Assembly (NCBI RefSeq): GCF_015477805.1
Contig: NZ_JADLQL010000001.1
Coordinates: 1,860,001-1,924,000, forward strand
DNA: 64,000 nt
Direction: 5' to 3'
From: Nocardia flavorosea
Lineage (GTDB): Bacteria > Actinomycetota > Actinomycetes > Mycobacteriales > Mycobacteriaceae
Positions 19,780 through 28,798 of this stretch are shown one piece after another. A model generated the notes under the pieces. That model saw only the letters and a list, made by a program, of their open reading frames with translations, made no database searches and was not told where the DNA came from. Both the position numbers and the translations under genes were made by a program. How positions within the stretch are numbered: position 1 is the stretch's first letter; every line of letters starts with the position of its first letter.

Positions 19780-19885
19780 GACCCCCTTCGGGTGACTGAC
19801 AGACTCGTGAGCCTACCGGGCACACACCGCCGGTTCCGTCGTGACAACGGTAATCCGCGCATTCCATGAAAATCTGACGATCCGA

Positions 19886-20548
19886 TCAGCCGGGGGTGAC
19901 CAGACCCGATTCATAGGCCAGCACCACCGCCTGCGCCCGATCACGCAGATCCAATTTGGTGAAGACCTTCGACACATGGGTTTTCACCGTCTGCTCGGCA
20001 ATGAACAGGGACTCGGCGATTTCGGTATTCGACATCCCCCGGGCGACCAACTCCAGAATTTCGCGCTCCCGCGGTGTGAGCGCCGCCAGCGCGGGCGAGG
20101 GGGTGCGGCGCGCGGACCGCCGCATCGTCACCTCGGCGATCAACCGCCGGGTCACGGTCGGCGCCAGCAGCGCCTCCCCGGCCGCCACCACCCGCACCGC
20201 GCGCACCAACTCCTCGGCCGGTGCGTCCTTGAGCAGGAACCCGCTGGCACCGAGTCCGAGCGCCTCATAGACGTAGTCGTCGATATCGAAGGTCGTCAGC
20301 ATGAGCACCCGCACCGGCGGATCGAACCCCGCGGACAGGATCGAACGCGCCGCATCCAGACCGTTCATCTCCGGCATCCGGACATCCATGAGCACCACAT
20401 CGGGTCGTAACCGCGCCGCCTCGGCGACCGCCACTTTCCCGTCCGGCGCGTCACCGATCACACTGATATCGGGCTGCGCGGCCAGTAATGCCCCGAACCC
20501 CTGCCGGACCATGGCCTGATCGTCGGCGATCAACACGGTTATTGCCAC
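19886..20548 (-). CDS. NarL/LuxR-type response regulator (cassette 2)
   Basis: Response regulator of 220 residues: acidic pair in LIADDQA, phospho-acceptor Asp55 in VLMDVRMPE, conserved Lys in LLKDAP, and a LuxR DNA-binding domain (LTPREREILELVARGMSNTEIA, EQTVKTHVSKVFTKLDLRDR). It lies 118 bases after the histidine kinase gene, its presumed partner. It is similar in layout to the regulator at 13880, but the sequences differ enough that a recent tandem duplication is unlikely. Confidence 0.95.
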   Translation of the reverse strand: MAITVLIADDQAMVRQGFGALLAAQPDISVIGDAPDGKVAVAEAARLRPDVVLMDVRMPEMNGLDAARSILSAGFDPPVRVLMLTTFDIDDYVYEALGLGASGFLLKDAPAEELVRAVRVVAAGEALLAPTVTRRLIAEVTMRRSARRTPSPALAALTPREREILELVARGMSNTEIAESLFIAEQTVKTHVSKVFTKLDLRDRAQAVVLAYESGLVTPG

Positions 20549-20666
20549 GCGCTCAGCTTATTTGTTCGCGCCGCCGCCGGCAGCGCGGGTTCGGGGCCCC
20601 TCGGTCCGGTCGAGACCGAGCCGCCTGCTTCCTGCACCGTCGTGCGGTCGTTGCAGCCGACTCACC

Positions 20667-21935
20667 CTATCCGGGCGTACCGAGTTGGGTGACGGTCGCC
20701 GTGGTCAGGTCCACGGCGACCGTGCGAGGCAGCAGCGCACTGACCCGGAATCCACCGTCTGCCGTCGGTTCCGCGGTCAGCCGGCCGCCGACCGCGAGCG
20801 CTCGCGCCTGCATGCCCGCAATCCCGTGTCCGCCGTTTCCGATGGCGGCCGGACCGGTACCCGGACCGTTGACGACGCTGAGCGTGACCGTATCGGCACA
20901 GTCGATCCCGATCCGGACCGCGGCGCCGGGCGCGTGCCGGCCGGCGTTGGCCAGCGATTCCTGCACGATCCGGTACAGCGCGGAGCCCACGGTATCCGGT
21001 ATCGCCGTGAGCGTGCCCTCGACCGACCAGGTGAGGTCCACACCCGCCCGGGTCGCGGAGAGGAACAATGCCTCCAGATCGGCCGCGGTGGGTTGCGGGG
21101 TGTGCTCGGCGAGCTGACCGTCGCTGCGCAGCACACCGAGCAGGCCCCGGATCTCGTTGAGCGCTTCCCGGGCGGTGGCGCCGATCGATTCGAATTCGGC
21201 CCGCGCCGCCTCGTTCACACCGCTCACCCGGTACGGGGCCGTCTGCGCCTGCACGACCACCAGCGACATATGGTGCGCCACCACATCGTGCAGATCGCGG
21301 GCGATGCGCGCTTTCTCCTCCAGAATGGTGCGCCGCGCACGTTCGAGTTCGCTGACTTCGGTCTGCCGGTTCAATTCGGAGCGTGAACGGATCAGCGAAC
21401 GCAGCAGCGCCGCGACGAACACGGTCGCGGCCAGCGAAACCGGCCAGGCCCACGGATCGGCGCCGACCCCTTCCTCGGCGAGCGCCGCGCCCAGCAGCAG
21501 CGAGGTCGCCGCCCACACCACGGCCACCAGCGGCGGCGGCGACCGCAACGCCACCCCGAACACCAGGAAGTAGAGAGCGAGGATGTGCACTACCTGAAAC
21601 GGCAGCGCCTCGCCGGGTTCGTTCGGTACGGCCAGGGCGATGAGCAGCGCCGAACCGGCGGAGACAGCCCAGCCCAACGGTGCGTTGCGGCGGATCAGCA
21701 GGACCGGCAGGGCCGCGAAGGCCGCGACGAGCGGCGCGATCGACCAGGGCACGTCATGGGTCAGGTGCAGGGTGGGCCAGGCGACTGTGAACAACACCAG
21801 CGCCACGAGGACCGTGCCCGCATCCACCCACCATCGGGGTCCCAAGCGGGCGAGCCGGCTCCGGAGAGGCGGCGACTTCGCGGCCGGTTGCGCGGCACTG
21901 AACTCCATCATGGCCCCGACACTACGAACCGCCAT
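20667..21935 (-). CDS. NarL-family sensor histidine kinase (cassette 2)
   Basis: Sensor kinase of 422 residues with about five hydrophobic segments between 38 and 180 (TVLVALVLFTVAW, APLVAAFAALPVLLI, AVSAGSALLIALAV, VVHILALYFLVFGVAL, and one near 168). HisKA_3 phospho-acceptor His216 sits in IARDLHDVVAHH, and the HATPase domain ends with GNGGHGIAGMQARALAVGG. I chose the ATG at 21935 because GAGGTGG stands six bases before it; the next in-frame ATG pair (21911/21908) is an alternative. It is divergent from the PLA2 gene, with 141 bases between the two starts. Confidence 0.92.
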   Translation of the reverse strand: MAVRSVGAMMEFSAAQPAAKSPPLRSRLARLGPRWWVDAGTVLVALVLFTVAWPTLHLTHDVPWSIAPLVAAFAALPVLLIRRNAPLGWAVSAGSALLIALAVPNEPGEALPFQVVHILALYFLVFGVALRSPPPLVAVVWAATSLLLGAALAEEGVGADPWAWPVSLAATVFVAALLRSLIRSRSELNRQTEVSELERARRTILEEKARIARDLHDVVAHHMSLVVVQAQTAPYRVSGVNEAARAEFESIGATAREALNEIRGLLGVLRSDGQLAEHTPQPTAADLEALFLSATRAGVDLTWSVEGTLTAIPDTVGSALYRIVQESLANAGRHAPGAAVRIGIDCADTVTLSVVNGPGTGPAAIGNGGHGIAGMQARALAVGGRLTAEPTADGGFRVSALLPRTVAVDLTTATVTQLGTPG

Positions 21936-22076
21936 CTGGTTCCACCTCATACCGTGGGGTGAATTCCGGCCCGTACACCCGGGGTAGATCCCGCCCGTCC
22001 TCCCCGCCCGGAGCGGGCCCGAAACCCCTCCTGAGCGGGACGTCTGCGACCGTGCACGATTCATACCGTCACGGCC

Positions 22077-22982
22077 ATGGTTGTCTCGAACACTGCCGCG
22101 CGCCGCCGGGCACCGGTGCGCCGCCGGCCCGCCGCGCTTGCCGTAGCGGGGGCCGCCGTGGCGGCATCGCTGCTGACGGTACCCACGGCCGATGCCGCCG
22201 GACCACCGGCCGACGCCACTCCGGCCGCAGCCGCCGTGCGCGCGCTGACCGCCGCGGACGCCGCGGACGCATCGCGGCTTCCGGACGATTTCCGCGCCGT
22301 CACCGGATACCGCCCGAGGGTCGTCGAGGGAATCCTGGTCGCTCCGCAGGGCTCCTGCTCGTCCCCGGTACCGCTGCCGGCGGAGTTCGAGACTCCGTGC
22401 AAGGCCCACGACCTCGGGTACGACCTGCTGCGCTACGCCCAGCACACCGGGCATCCGCTCGGCGAGTGGGCCCGCCGCGACCTCGATCGCGCACTCGCCG
22501 ACCGGATGTTGTCGGCCTGCCGGCACCGCCCCGACCCACTTGCCCGCACCCGCTGCACCGCCATGGCCGGGATCGCGGCGACAGCGGTGGACCTCAATTC
22601 GCGGCGGCAGGGTTACGGGGTTCCGGTGGTCGAGCATTTCTCGTTCGCCGAAACGACCACGACCTGGCTGCCGCGCGTAATCGCGCTGGTATTCGCCGCT
22701 TTCGCGGTGTTGCTGACCCGGCGCACCTTCGCGGGCGCCCGGTTCCGCCGCCCGGCGTGGGCCGTCGTGGCGCGCCGGACCGGCAAAGCCGCACCGGCTG
22801 CGGCCGGGCCGGCGCAGCGCGGCGCACGGCAAGAACAGACCGGCCCGCAGACACGCCCCGAGCTGCCGACCGGCGGCCTCCATTCGCGGAAGCCGTTGGG
22901 CGCGCGGCCATTGCACACATCACCGGCGGTTTCGGCACGCGCCGCGTTCTCGGTGACCCCGTTCCGGCAGGAGTTCGCATGA
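22077..22982 (+). CDS. membrane-anchored bacterial phospholipase A2-like protein
   Basis: 301 residues with a signal peptide (basic start, hydrophobic 19-36, cleavage near ADA-AG). The exported domain matches prokaryotic PLA2 (PF09056 type, as in Streptomyces violaceoruber): Cys94, Cys108, catalytic pair His111-Asp112 in CKAHDLGYD, then Cys148 and Cys160, giving two possible disulfides in the same spacing as that family. A membrane helix follows at about 199-214, then a basic tail, so the enzyme would be held on the outer face of the membrane. Its stop overlaps the next ATG (ATGA). The paralogue at 24816 shares the motif block. The expected reaction is hydrolysis of the sn-2 ester of phospholipids; activity is not proven. 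Confidence 0.85.
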   Translation: MVVSNTAARRRAPVRRRPAALAVAGAAVAASLLTVPTADAAGPPADATPAAAAVRALTAADAADASRLPDDFRAVTGYRPRVVEGILVAPQGSCSSPVPLPAEFETPCKAHDLGYDLLRYAQHTGHPLGEWARRDLDRALADRMLSACRHRPDPLARTRCTAMAGIAATAVDLNSRRQGYGVPVVEHFSFAETTTTWLPRVIALVFAAFAVLLTRRTFAGARFRRPAWAVVARRTGKAAPAAAGPAQRGARQEQTGPQTRPELPTGGLHSRKPLGARPLHTSPAVSARAAFSVTPFRQEFA

Positions 22983-24691
22983 AAGACATCGCCCCCGCCG
23001 CATCGGTCCAGTCCCTCCGGCCACCGGCACTGTTCCTGCTCCGGCCGTTCGCACCACCCCGTACCGGGGTAGCGGCTCCCCCGCTCTCCCCGGCCGCAAT
23101 CGCGACAACCGCGCGCGGAAACTTCCGCCGCCTGCTAGACCGCGGTTTCCCCGTCGGCGCCACCCTCGCCGTTGCCCTGGGCACGATGCTGTCGCTGACC
23201 CCCGGCCTGCTTCCGCGCTCGGCTGCCACTCAGGCCGTCCTCACCTCGGTACTGGTCGTCGCCCTGCTCGGTATCGCACGAATCTGCGGGGTCTTGCACT
23301 CCCGTCGCCGGCGCGGCGCCCCGGGCCGGCGACTGCCACACGGCGGAATCGGCTTCCGCGGCCTGAGCCCGTCCGGCGCCCTGTCCACCGACGGACCATT
23401 CCCTGCGTCGCCGGCTCGCGACGGGCAACCTGCCAACACACTCATCGACGGAATCGGCGGCCGGCCGCGGCGGGCGCTTGCCGACCGGCCGGCACACCTG
23501 CTGATCGGGCGGCGCGCAGGTGCTTTCACCGGGGACCGAAGCCGGGCGGCCGCAGACCTTATGGCCGGTGTGCCGGCAGTGCGGCATCTGGTGCTGAGCG
23601 CGGCTGTTTCGGCTGCGGCCGTCGCGGTGTTGCACGCGGTGTCGTGGCAGAACACGCTGCGCGATGCCATGGGGGTCGCGCGGACGGGACCGGAGCACTG
23701 GTTCTTCTGGGCGATCGGGTCGTTGGTGCTCAGCGTCGTCCTGGTGGCCGCGGCATCGGGGGCCGGCCGGTTGCTGCGGCGGATCGGCTGGTCGCGCGGG
23801 TTGGTGATGGCGGTGGTGGCGACGCTGCCGCTGGCCTTTTTCGGGGTGCCGGCGGCGGTGAGTGGTGGTGGTGGTGCGGATTCCGGTCTCGTGCGACCCG
23901 CCGCGGTGACTCGATCCGGTAGCGCCGAATCGCTGGTGAGCTGGGCTTCGCTGGGGCGGGAAGGGCAGCGATTCGTCACGAACGGCCCGGCTGCAGCGGT
24001 GCGGGTGTATGTCGGGTTGCGGTCGGCACCCGATCTGGCGTCCCGGACCGAGCTGGCCGTCCGCGAGCTCGAGCGGGCCGGCGCGTTCGACCGTTCGCAT
24101 CTGGTGGTGGCTGTCCCGACCGGTTCGGGCTGGGTGGACGCGCGGGCTCTGCGCGGGTTCGGGGCCCGGTTCGGAGCCGATTTCGCGGTGGCGGCGTTGC
24201 AGTATTCACACCTGCCGAGCTGGGCGACGTTCGTGCTCGGCCGGGATTCCGCCGCGGCTTCGGCCCGTGCGCTGTTCACGGCCATCGAGGAACATGCCGC
24301 GACCTTGCCGGACCCGCCGCGGCTGTATCTGTACGGGCAGAGCCTGGGTGCGCTCGGCGGTAGCGCAGTGTTCGCCGGGGCGGCCGAGCAGAACCGCCGG
24401 GCGTGTTCGGTGCTGTGGGCGGGTATGCCGGGCGGCGGTGGGCCGGAGCCCGGGGCACGGACGGCGGTGCTGGCCAACACGTCCGACCCGGTCGTGCACT
24501 GGACACCTGACCTGCTGTGGCGGCCACCGGACCTGACCGGCGCACGTCGAGATGCCCCGGCCCCCGGATGGCTGCCGGTGGTGAGTTTCGTCCAGACCAC
24601 CGTCGATCTGCTGGGAGCCCTGGCCGCGCCACCCGGTCACGGCCACCGCTACGACGTGGACCAGGGCACCGCACTACCCGGCTGCGAATAA
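22979..24691 (+). CDS. membrane alpha/beta-hydrolase, Abhydrolase_9 (DUF2319) family
   Basis: 570 residues from the ATG at 22979, which overlaps the preceding stop by four bases and implies coupled translation. The N-terminal half has membrane segments and the motif SLTPGLLPR typical of the Abhydrolase_9 N-domain. The C-terminal half (about 345-570) is a serine hydrolase with nucleophile Ser455 in GQSLGALGG, a likely Asp in ANTSDP and His in GHGHRYD. Mycobacterial relatives such as Rv1069c are membrane proteins of unknown substrate. The segment about 105-205 is unusually polar and arginine-rich and looks less conserved; I see no frameshift. Flanking PLA2-like genes suggest lipid ester hydrolysis. 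Confidence 0.82.
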   Translation: MKDIAPAASVQSLRPPALFLLRPFAPPRTGVAAPPLSPAAIATTARGNFRRLLDRGFPVGATLAVALGTMLSLTPGLLPRSAATQAVLTSVLVVALLGIARICGVLHSRRRRGAPGRRLPHGGIGFRGLSPSGALSTDGPFPASPARDGQPANTLIDGIGGRPRRALADRPAHLLIGRRAGAFTGDRSRAAADLMAGVPAVRHLVLSAAVSAAAVAVLHAVSWQNTLRDAMGVARTGPEHWFFWAIGSLVLSVVLVAAASGAGRLLRRIGWSRGLVMAVVATLPLAFFGVPAAVSGGGGADSGLVRPAAVTRSGSAESLVSWASLGREGQRFVTNGPAAAVRVYVGLRSAPDLASRTELAVRELERAGAFDRSHLVVAVPTGSGWVDARALRGFGARFGADFAVAALQYSHLPSWATFVLGRDSAAASARALFTAIEEHAATLPDPPRLYLYGQSLGALGGSAVFAGAAEQNRRACSVLWAGMPGGGGPEPGARTAVLANTSDPVVHWTPDLLWRPPDLTGARRDAPAPGWLPVVSFVQTTVDLLGALAAPPGHGHRYDVDQGTALPGCE

Positions 24692-24815
24692 CGGCGGACC
24701 ACGCGGCGCCGGGGTTTGCCCGCCGGATGCGGGCGCGCCACCACGCTCGCACCGGCCCGCACCGCCTACGGTGCCGTTCGGAAACGCACAGGTTCTGCCC
24801 TTAAGGTGTCCCACC

Positions 24816-25739
24816 ATGGCTTCACCCAGTGACGATCACCGGCGCCGGAAACGGCACCGGCTGCGGCGGATATCCCCGCCCGTGCTCGCCGGCGCCGCCC
24901 TGCTCGGTCTGGCGATCACGGCGGTATCGGCGCCCGCCTCCGACGCCGTCGGTTTCGACGGTTCGATCACGGGCCCCACCGGACTGGCGGTGGTAGATCT
25001 GACCTCGGGTGATCCGGGCCGGGCGGCCGCGACGGCCATACCGCGCGGCTTCGCGGCCCACTCCGGTTACAACCCCGTACTGCGGCAGGGGGTGCTGGTG
25101 GCACCCGACGGTGACTGTTCGTCACCGGTCGAGCTACCGCCGGAATTCGATACCGCCTGTATGGCCCACGACCTGGGCTACGACCTGCTCCGCTACGCCG
25201 ACAGTGTCGGCGCCCCGCTCGGCCCGTGGGCCCGGCAGGAACTGGACCGCGCCCTGGGCGTGCGGCTGCACCAGGCCTGCGACGCGCATGCCGAGCCGAT
25301 GGTGCGGACCCGCTGCGAAACCCTCGCCTCGGTCGCGGCCACCGCGGTGGAGCTGAACTCCCGCCGCCAGCACTACGGGGTCCCGGTGGTGGAAACCTTC
25401 ACGCAGGCGGCGACCCAGGCCGCCACCGAACATCCGACCCAGCCGTGGCTACTGCGGCTGCTCGCTCTCGGACTGTCGGCCATCGTGGCTCTGGTCCTGG
25501 GCGCGCGGCGGCTGCATCGGCGGGTCCGCCGTCCGGCGATCGTCGGGGTCGGCGATCATCGCGGCCTACCGGCGCATCCCGGGCATATCGTGGCGTCGGC
25601 CCGGACCGCGCGGCGCCGCCCGCGGTTCGTCCTGCCCGGCCCGATACGGCTGCCGGCGGACCCGGTTCCGCTGCCGCAGCTACCGTTGCTTCCGGTGCCC
25701 GGGAAATCGCCGGTCCGGCACGGCCGCGCGGCCGGTTGA
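24816..25739 (+). CDS. second membrane-anchored phospholipase A2-like protein
   Basis: 307 residues from the ATG at 24816, which has AAGGTG seven bases upstream. A basic N-terminus and hydrophobic segment 22-38 act as signal or anchor. The PLA2-like domain has Cys101, Cys115, His118-Asp119 (CMAHDLGYDLLRYA), Cys155 and Cys167, followed by NSRRQHYGVPVVE and a membrane helix at about 211-229 with a basic Pro-rich tail. It closely parallels the protein at 22077 over the HD motif and the RRQ-YGVPVVE stretch, so the two are paralogues that now flank the hydrolase gene. The gap after the hydrolase gene is 124 bases. Confidence 0.85.
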   Translation: MASPSDDHRRRKRHRLRRISPPVLAGAALLGLAITAVSAPASDAVGFDGSITGPTGLAVVDLTSGDPGRAAATAIPRGFAAHSGYNPVLRQGVLVAPDGDCSSPVELPPEFDTACMAHDLGYDLLRYADSVGAPLGPWARQELDRALGVRLHQACDAHAEPMVRTRCETLASVAATAVELNSRRQHYGVPVVETFTQAATQAATEHPTQPWLLRLLALGLSAIVALVLGARRLHRRVRRPAIVGVGDHRGLPAHPGHIVASARTARRRPRFVLPGPIRLPADPVPLPQLPLLPVPGKSPVRHGRAAG

Positions 25740-25747
25740 CCCCCGTC

Positions 25748-25761
25748 TATAACACGTTCTA
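25748..25761. promoter_or_regulatory. KstR-type operator
   Basis: TATAACACGTTCTA fits the published mycobacterial KstR motif TNNAACNNGTTNNA at every fixed position and sits 11 bases before the GTG of the SRPBCC gene. KstR represses cholesterol-catabolism genes in mycobacteria and rhodococci. A KstR gene is not in this window. Confidence 0.65.
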
Positions 25762-25771
25762 GTTTGGGGGC

Positions 25772-26215
25772 GTGATTGTTGTGGACGACGTGGTCGAAGT
25801 GGACGCCCCCACCGAGGTGGTGTGGTCGGTCCTCACCGAATTCGACCGGTACAGCGACTGGAATCCCTTCATCGGCCGCTGCCGCGCCGAGCTGACCGTC
25901 GGCGCGCCGATCGATATGCGGGTCCAGCAGCTGATGCCGCTGCCGATCCCCATGCGGGAATTCATCCACACCGTCACCGCGGGCCGGGAATTCGGCTACT
26001 CCATGAAACCGCTCCCCTTCGGCGCGCTACGCAGCAACCGCACCCATACCCTGACCCCGCTCGACGGCGACCGCACCCGCTACGAATCGCATTTCGAACT
26101 CGCCGGCCGGCTGGCGCCGCTGGTGGGCCTGCTGTTCGGCCGCGGTTTCCGCCGCGGTTTCCCGGCTATGACCACCGCGGTGGAACGCGAAGCCGAACGC
26201 CGGCATACAACCTGA
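25772..26215 (+). CDS. SRPBCC family protein
   Basis: 147-residue soluble protein with the START/Bet v1-like helix-grip pattern: VDAPTEVVWSVLTEFDRYSDWNPFIG at the start and LAPLVGLLFGRGFRRGFPAM in the long C-terminal helix. Such proteins bind hydrophobic ligands such as lipids or polyketides. The GTG start at 25772 follows TTTGGGGGC. The KstR-like box directly upstream suggests control by sterol catabolites, which fits a lipid or steroid ligand (inference). It has no partner gene downstream. Confidence 0.85.
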   Translation: MIVVDDVVEVDAPTEVVWSVLTEFDRYSDWNPFIGRCRAELTVGAPIDMRVQQLMPLPIPMREFIHTVTAGREFGYSMKPLPFGALRSNRTHTLTPLDGDRTRYESHFELAGRLAPLVGLLFGRGFRRGFPAMTTAVEREAERRHTT

Positions 26216-26751
26216 CTCTCTCCTGGCCTGCTCCCACCGTCCGAGCGACCCCACGCGGCCCGTTCCCACGGCCGGCACCACCCACGACTCGAGCCCTACA
26301 CCGGGAGCGAACCACGCCGACACCGCCGGCACACCGGACCGGCACGAGCGACTCGGCGCGGTGGATCCCGGGCACCCCGACGCCCGACGGGGCGGCGTGT
26401 TCGCACCACCAGGCGCGCGTGCCGATCGCGCTTCCGACCGCCCACACTCGGCTTGCGCCCCTGGAGGTGGCCCGCCCGCGGCGCCCGACGTCGCCGAAAA
26501 CATCGCCGCCGAGGTCGATCGGACGCGAACTCGACCGTATCGACCTACCGGACGTGCACGCAGCTACTGCGCAGGAGCAGAGGCCCGGCAGAGAACGCTC
26601 GCCGTCCCGACACCGGACCCGCCCGGCACCCGCGATACCGGTTCGCCCGGCAGCACACCGAGCGACTGCCGCCGCGTGGCGGGGCCGACGGATACACCGC
26701 GGGCGGCGACCCGCAAAGGGTCACCGCCCGCGACTGTAGACAGAGGACTGC
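26216..26751. other. gene-free stretch downstream of SRPBCC and gatA
   Basis: 536 bases between convergent genes. Open frames here are Pro/Arg-rich with no motif or ribosome binding site. I see no gene, strong hairpin or repeat. Confidence 0.45.
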
Positions 26752-28254
26752 TCAGGCGATCGGTCCGCGCGCCGCCTCGTAGGCCGCGCCGACCCGGTAC
26801 AACCGGTCGTCGGCCAGCGCGGGGGCCATGATCTGCAGACCCACCGGCATCCCGTCGTCCCGGCTGAGGCCCGACGGTACCGACATCGCCGGATGCCCGG
26901 CCAGGTTGGTGGGCAGGGTGCACAGGTCCGACAGGTACATGGCCAGCGGATCGTCGACCTTCTCCCCCAGCTTCCACGGGGTGAACGGGCTGGTCGGCGA
27001 CACCAGGACATCGACTTGCTCGTAGGCCCTGTCGAAGTCGCGCGCGATGAGCGTGCGCACCTTGAGCGCCTGACCGTAGTAGGCGTCGTAGTACCCGGCC
27101 GACAGCGCGTAGGTGCCGATCATGATGCGCCGCTTCACCTCGGGCCCGAACCCGGCCGCCCGGGTGGCGGCCATGACCTGCTCGGCGCTGTGGTGACCGT
27201 CGTCGTCGACGCGCAGGCCGTACCGCATGGCGTCGAACCTGGCCAGGTTGGACGAGACCTCACTGGGCATGATCAGGTAGTAGGACGCCAGCGCGTACTC
27301 GAAGTGCGGGCAGGACACCTCGACCACCTCCGCGCCGAGATCCTTCAGCACACCCACCGCGGCATCGAACGAGGCCAGCACACCCTGCTGGTAGCTGTCG
27401 GAATGCAGTTCCTTGACCACGCCGACCTTCACACCGCGCAGATCCCCGCCCGCACCCCGGCGCGCGGCCTCGACCACCGGCGGAACCGGTACGTCACGGG
27501 AGGTGGAATCGCGCGGATCGTGTCCGGCGATCACCTCGTGCAGCAGTGCGGTGTCCAGTACCGTGCGGGCGCAGGGACCGCCCTGGTCCAGCGAGGACGC
27601 ACACGCGACCAGCCCGTACCGCGAAACCGTGCCGTACGTGGGTTTGGTGCCGACGGTCGCGGTGACCGCGGCCGGCTGCCGGATCGACCCGCCGGTATCG
27701 GTGCCGATCGCCAGCGGCGCCTGATACGAGGCCAGCGCCGCCGCCGAACCACCGCCGGAGCCACCGGGGATACGCCCGGTGTCCCACGGATTCTTGGTCG
27801 GCCCGTAGGCGGAGTTCTCGGTGGAGGACCCCATCGCGAACTCGTCCATATTCGTTTTCCCGAGAATCGGGATACCGGCGGCCCGCAGCCGGGCGGTCAG
27901 CGTGGCGTCGTACGGCGCCACCCAGCCCTCGAGAATTTTCGACGCGCAGGTGGTGGGCATATCGGTCGTGGTGAACACGTCCTTGAGCGCCAGCGGCACC
28001 CCGGCCAGTGGCGAGGCCGGCGCTTGCCCGCCGGCCAGTGCCGTATCGACCTCGGCGGCGGCCGCGAGCGCCTGTTCACCGGCGATATGCAGGAACGCGT
28101 GATAGTCGCCGTCGACCTCGGCGATCCGGTCCAGATGCGCCCGGGTCACCTCCACCGACGACACTTCCCGGTCGTGGATCTTGGCGGCGAGTTCGGCCGC
28201 GCCGAGCTGGGTCAGCTCGCTCATGCTGTGTTGCTCCGGGCCTGACTCGCTCAT
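26752..28254 (-). CDS. gatA: aspartyl/glutamyl-tRNA amidotransferase subunit A
   Basis: GatA is the glutaminase/amidase subunit of GatCAB. The 500 residues carry the amidase signature: catalytic Lys in LALKDVFTT, cis-Ser in [10 protein letters not shown] and nucleophile Ser in [11 protein letters not shown]. The ATG at 28254 overlaps the gatC stop (ATGA), showing translational coupling; an ATG at 28224 is an alternative. In mycobacteria pfkA and gatB follow immediately, whereas here a 16-kb accessory block starts after it. Confidence 0.97.
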   Translation of the reverse strand: MSESGPEQHSMSELTQLGAAELAAKIHDREVSSVEVTRAHLDRIAEVDGDYHAFLHIAGEQALAAAAEVDTALAGGQAPASPLAGVPLALKDVFTTTDMPTTCASKILEGWVAPYDATLTARLRAAGIPILGKTNMDEFAMGSSTENSAYGPTKNPWDTGRIPGGSGGGSAAALASYQAPLAIGTDTGGSIRQPAAVTATVGTKPTYGTVSRYGLVACASSLDQGGPCARTVLDTALLHEVIAGHDPRDSTSRDVPVPPVVEAARRGAGGDLRGVKVGVVKELHSDSYQQGVLASFDAAVGVLKDLGAEVVEVSCPHFEYALASYYLIMPSEVSSNLARFDAMRYGLRVDDDGHHSAEQVMAATRAAGFGPEVKRRIMIGTYALSAGYYDAYYGQALKVRTLIARDFDRAYEQVDVLVSPTSPFTPWKLGEKVDDPLAMYLSDLCTLPTNLAGHPAMSVPSGLSRDDGMPVGLQIMAPALADDRLYRVGAAYEAARGPIA

Positions 28255-28550
28255 TCGCCCTCTCCCAGGATCTGCGGAACCAGGAAACGCTGGTCCTCGC
28301 TGGCCGGTGCACCGGACAGCGCCTGCTCGGGGCTGAGCCCGGGACGGACTTCGTCGGGGCGGGTCACGTTCGTCACCGGATCGGGTGTGGACGTGGCCGG
28401 AACATCGGCGGCGGCCACCTCGGAGATGGTCGCCACATGGCTGAGGATCGAATCCAGCTGTCCGGCGAACTGATCGAGGTCGGCCTCGGACAGGGCGAGC
28501 CTGGACAGCCGGGCGAGGTGTGCGACCTCGTCGCGGGAGATGGCGGTCAC
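28251..28550 (-). CDS. gatC: aspartyl/glutamyl-tRNA amidotransferase subunit C
   Basis: GatC (99 residues) bridges and stabilises GatA and GatB. I chose the GTG at 28550 because the protein then starts [20 protein letters not shown], the usual GatC beginning, with AAAGGGG upstream. It contains the central Pro-rich belt and the C-terminal [11 protein letters not shown]. It is the first gene of the gatC-gatA pair. Confidence 0.95.
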   Translation of the reverse strand: MTAISRDEVAHLARLSRLALSEADLDQFAGQLDSILSHVATISEVAAADVPATSTPDPVTNVTRPDEVRPGLSPEQALSGAPASEDQRFLVPQILGEGE

Positions 28551-28798
28551 CGCGAACCCCTTTCGGCGTGTAGTTCGGATACGGATCACGAGCAACGAAC
28601 AGCCTAATGGTGCGGCCGGCCGGGGTCGGTCGCGAGGCCACGCCGGGCACCTCCGGTCACCCGATTCTCGCCGTCCGCTACCGTTGCGCGGCGGTCAGCG
28701 CGCACAATTCGAGTCGATAACCGCCCGAAATGGGTGTAAGGATGGGCAGACCGGGTATTCGTTCAGAGCCTCGGCCGCAGAAGGAAAGGGAAACGCAC

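Noticed and set aside
23290-23600. Possible frameshift in the membrane hydrolase gene
   Set aside because: The segment is odd in composition, but the frame stays open and joins a good N-domain to a good catalytic domain, and no other frame continues either domain.
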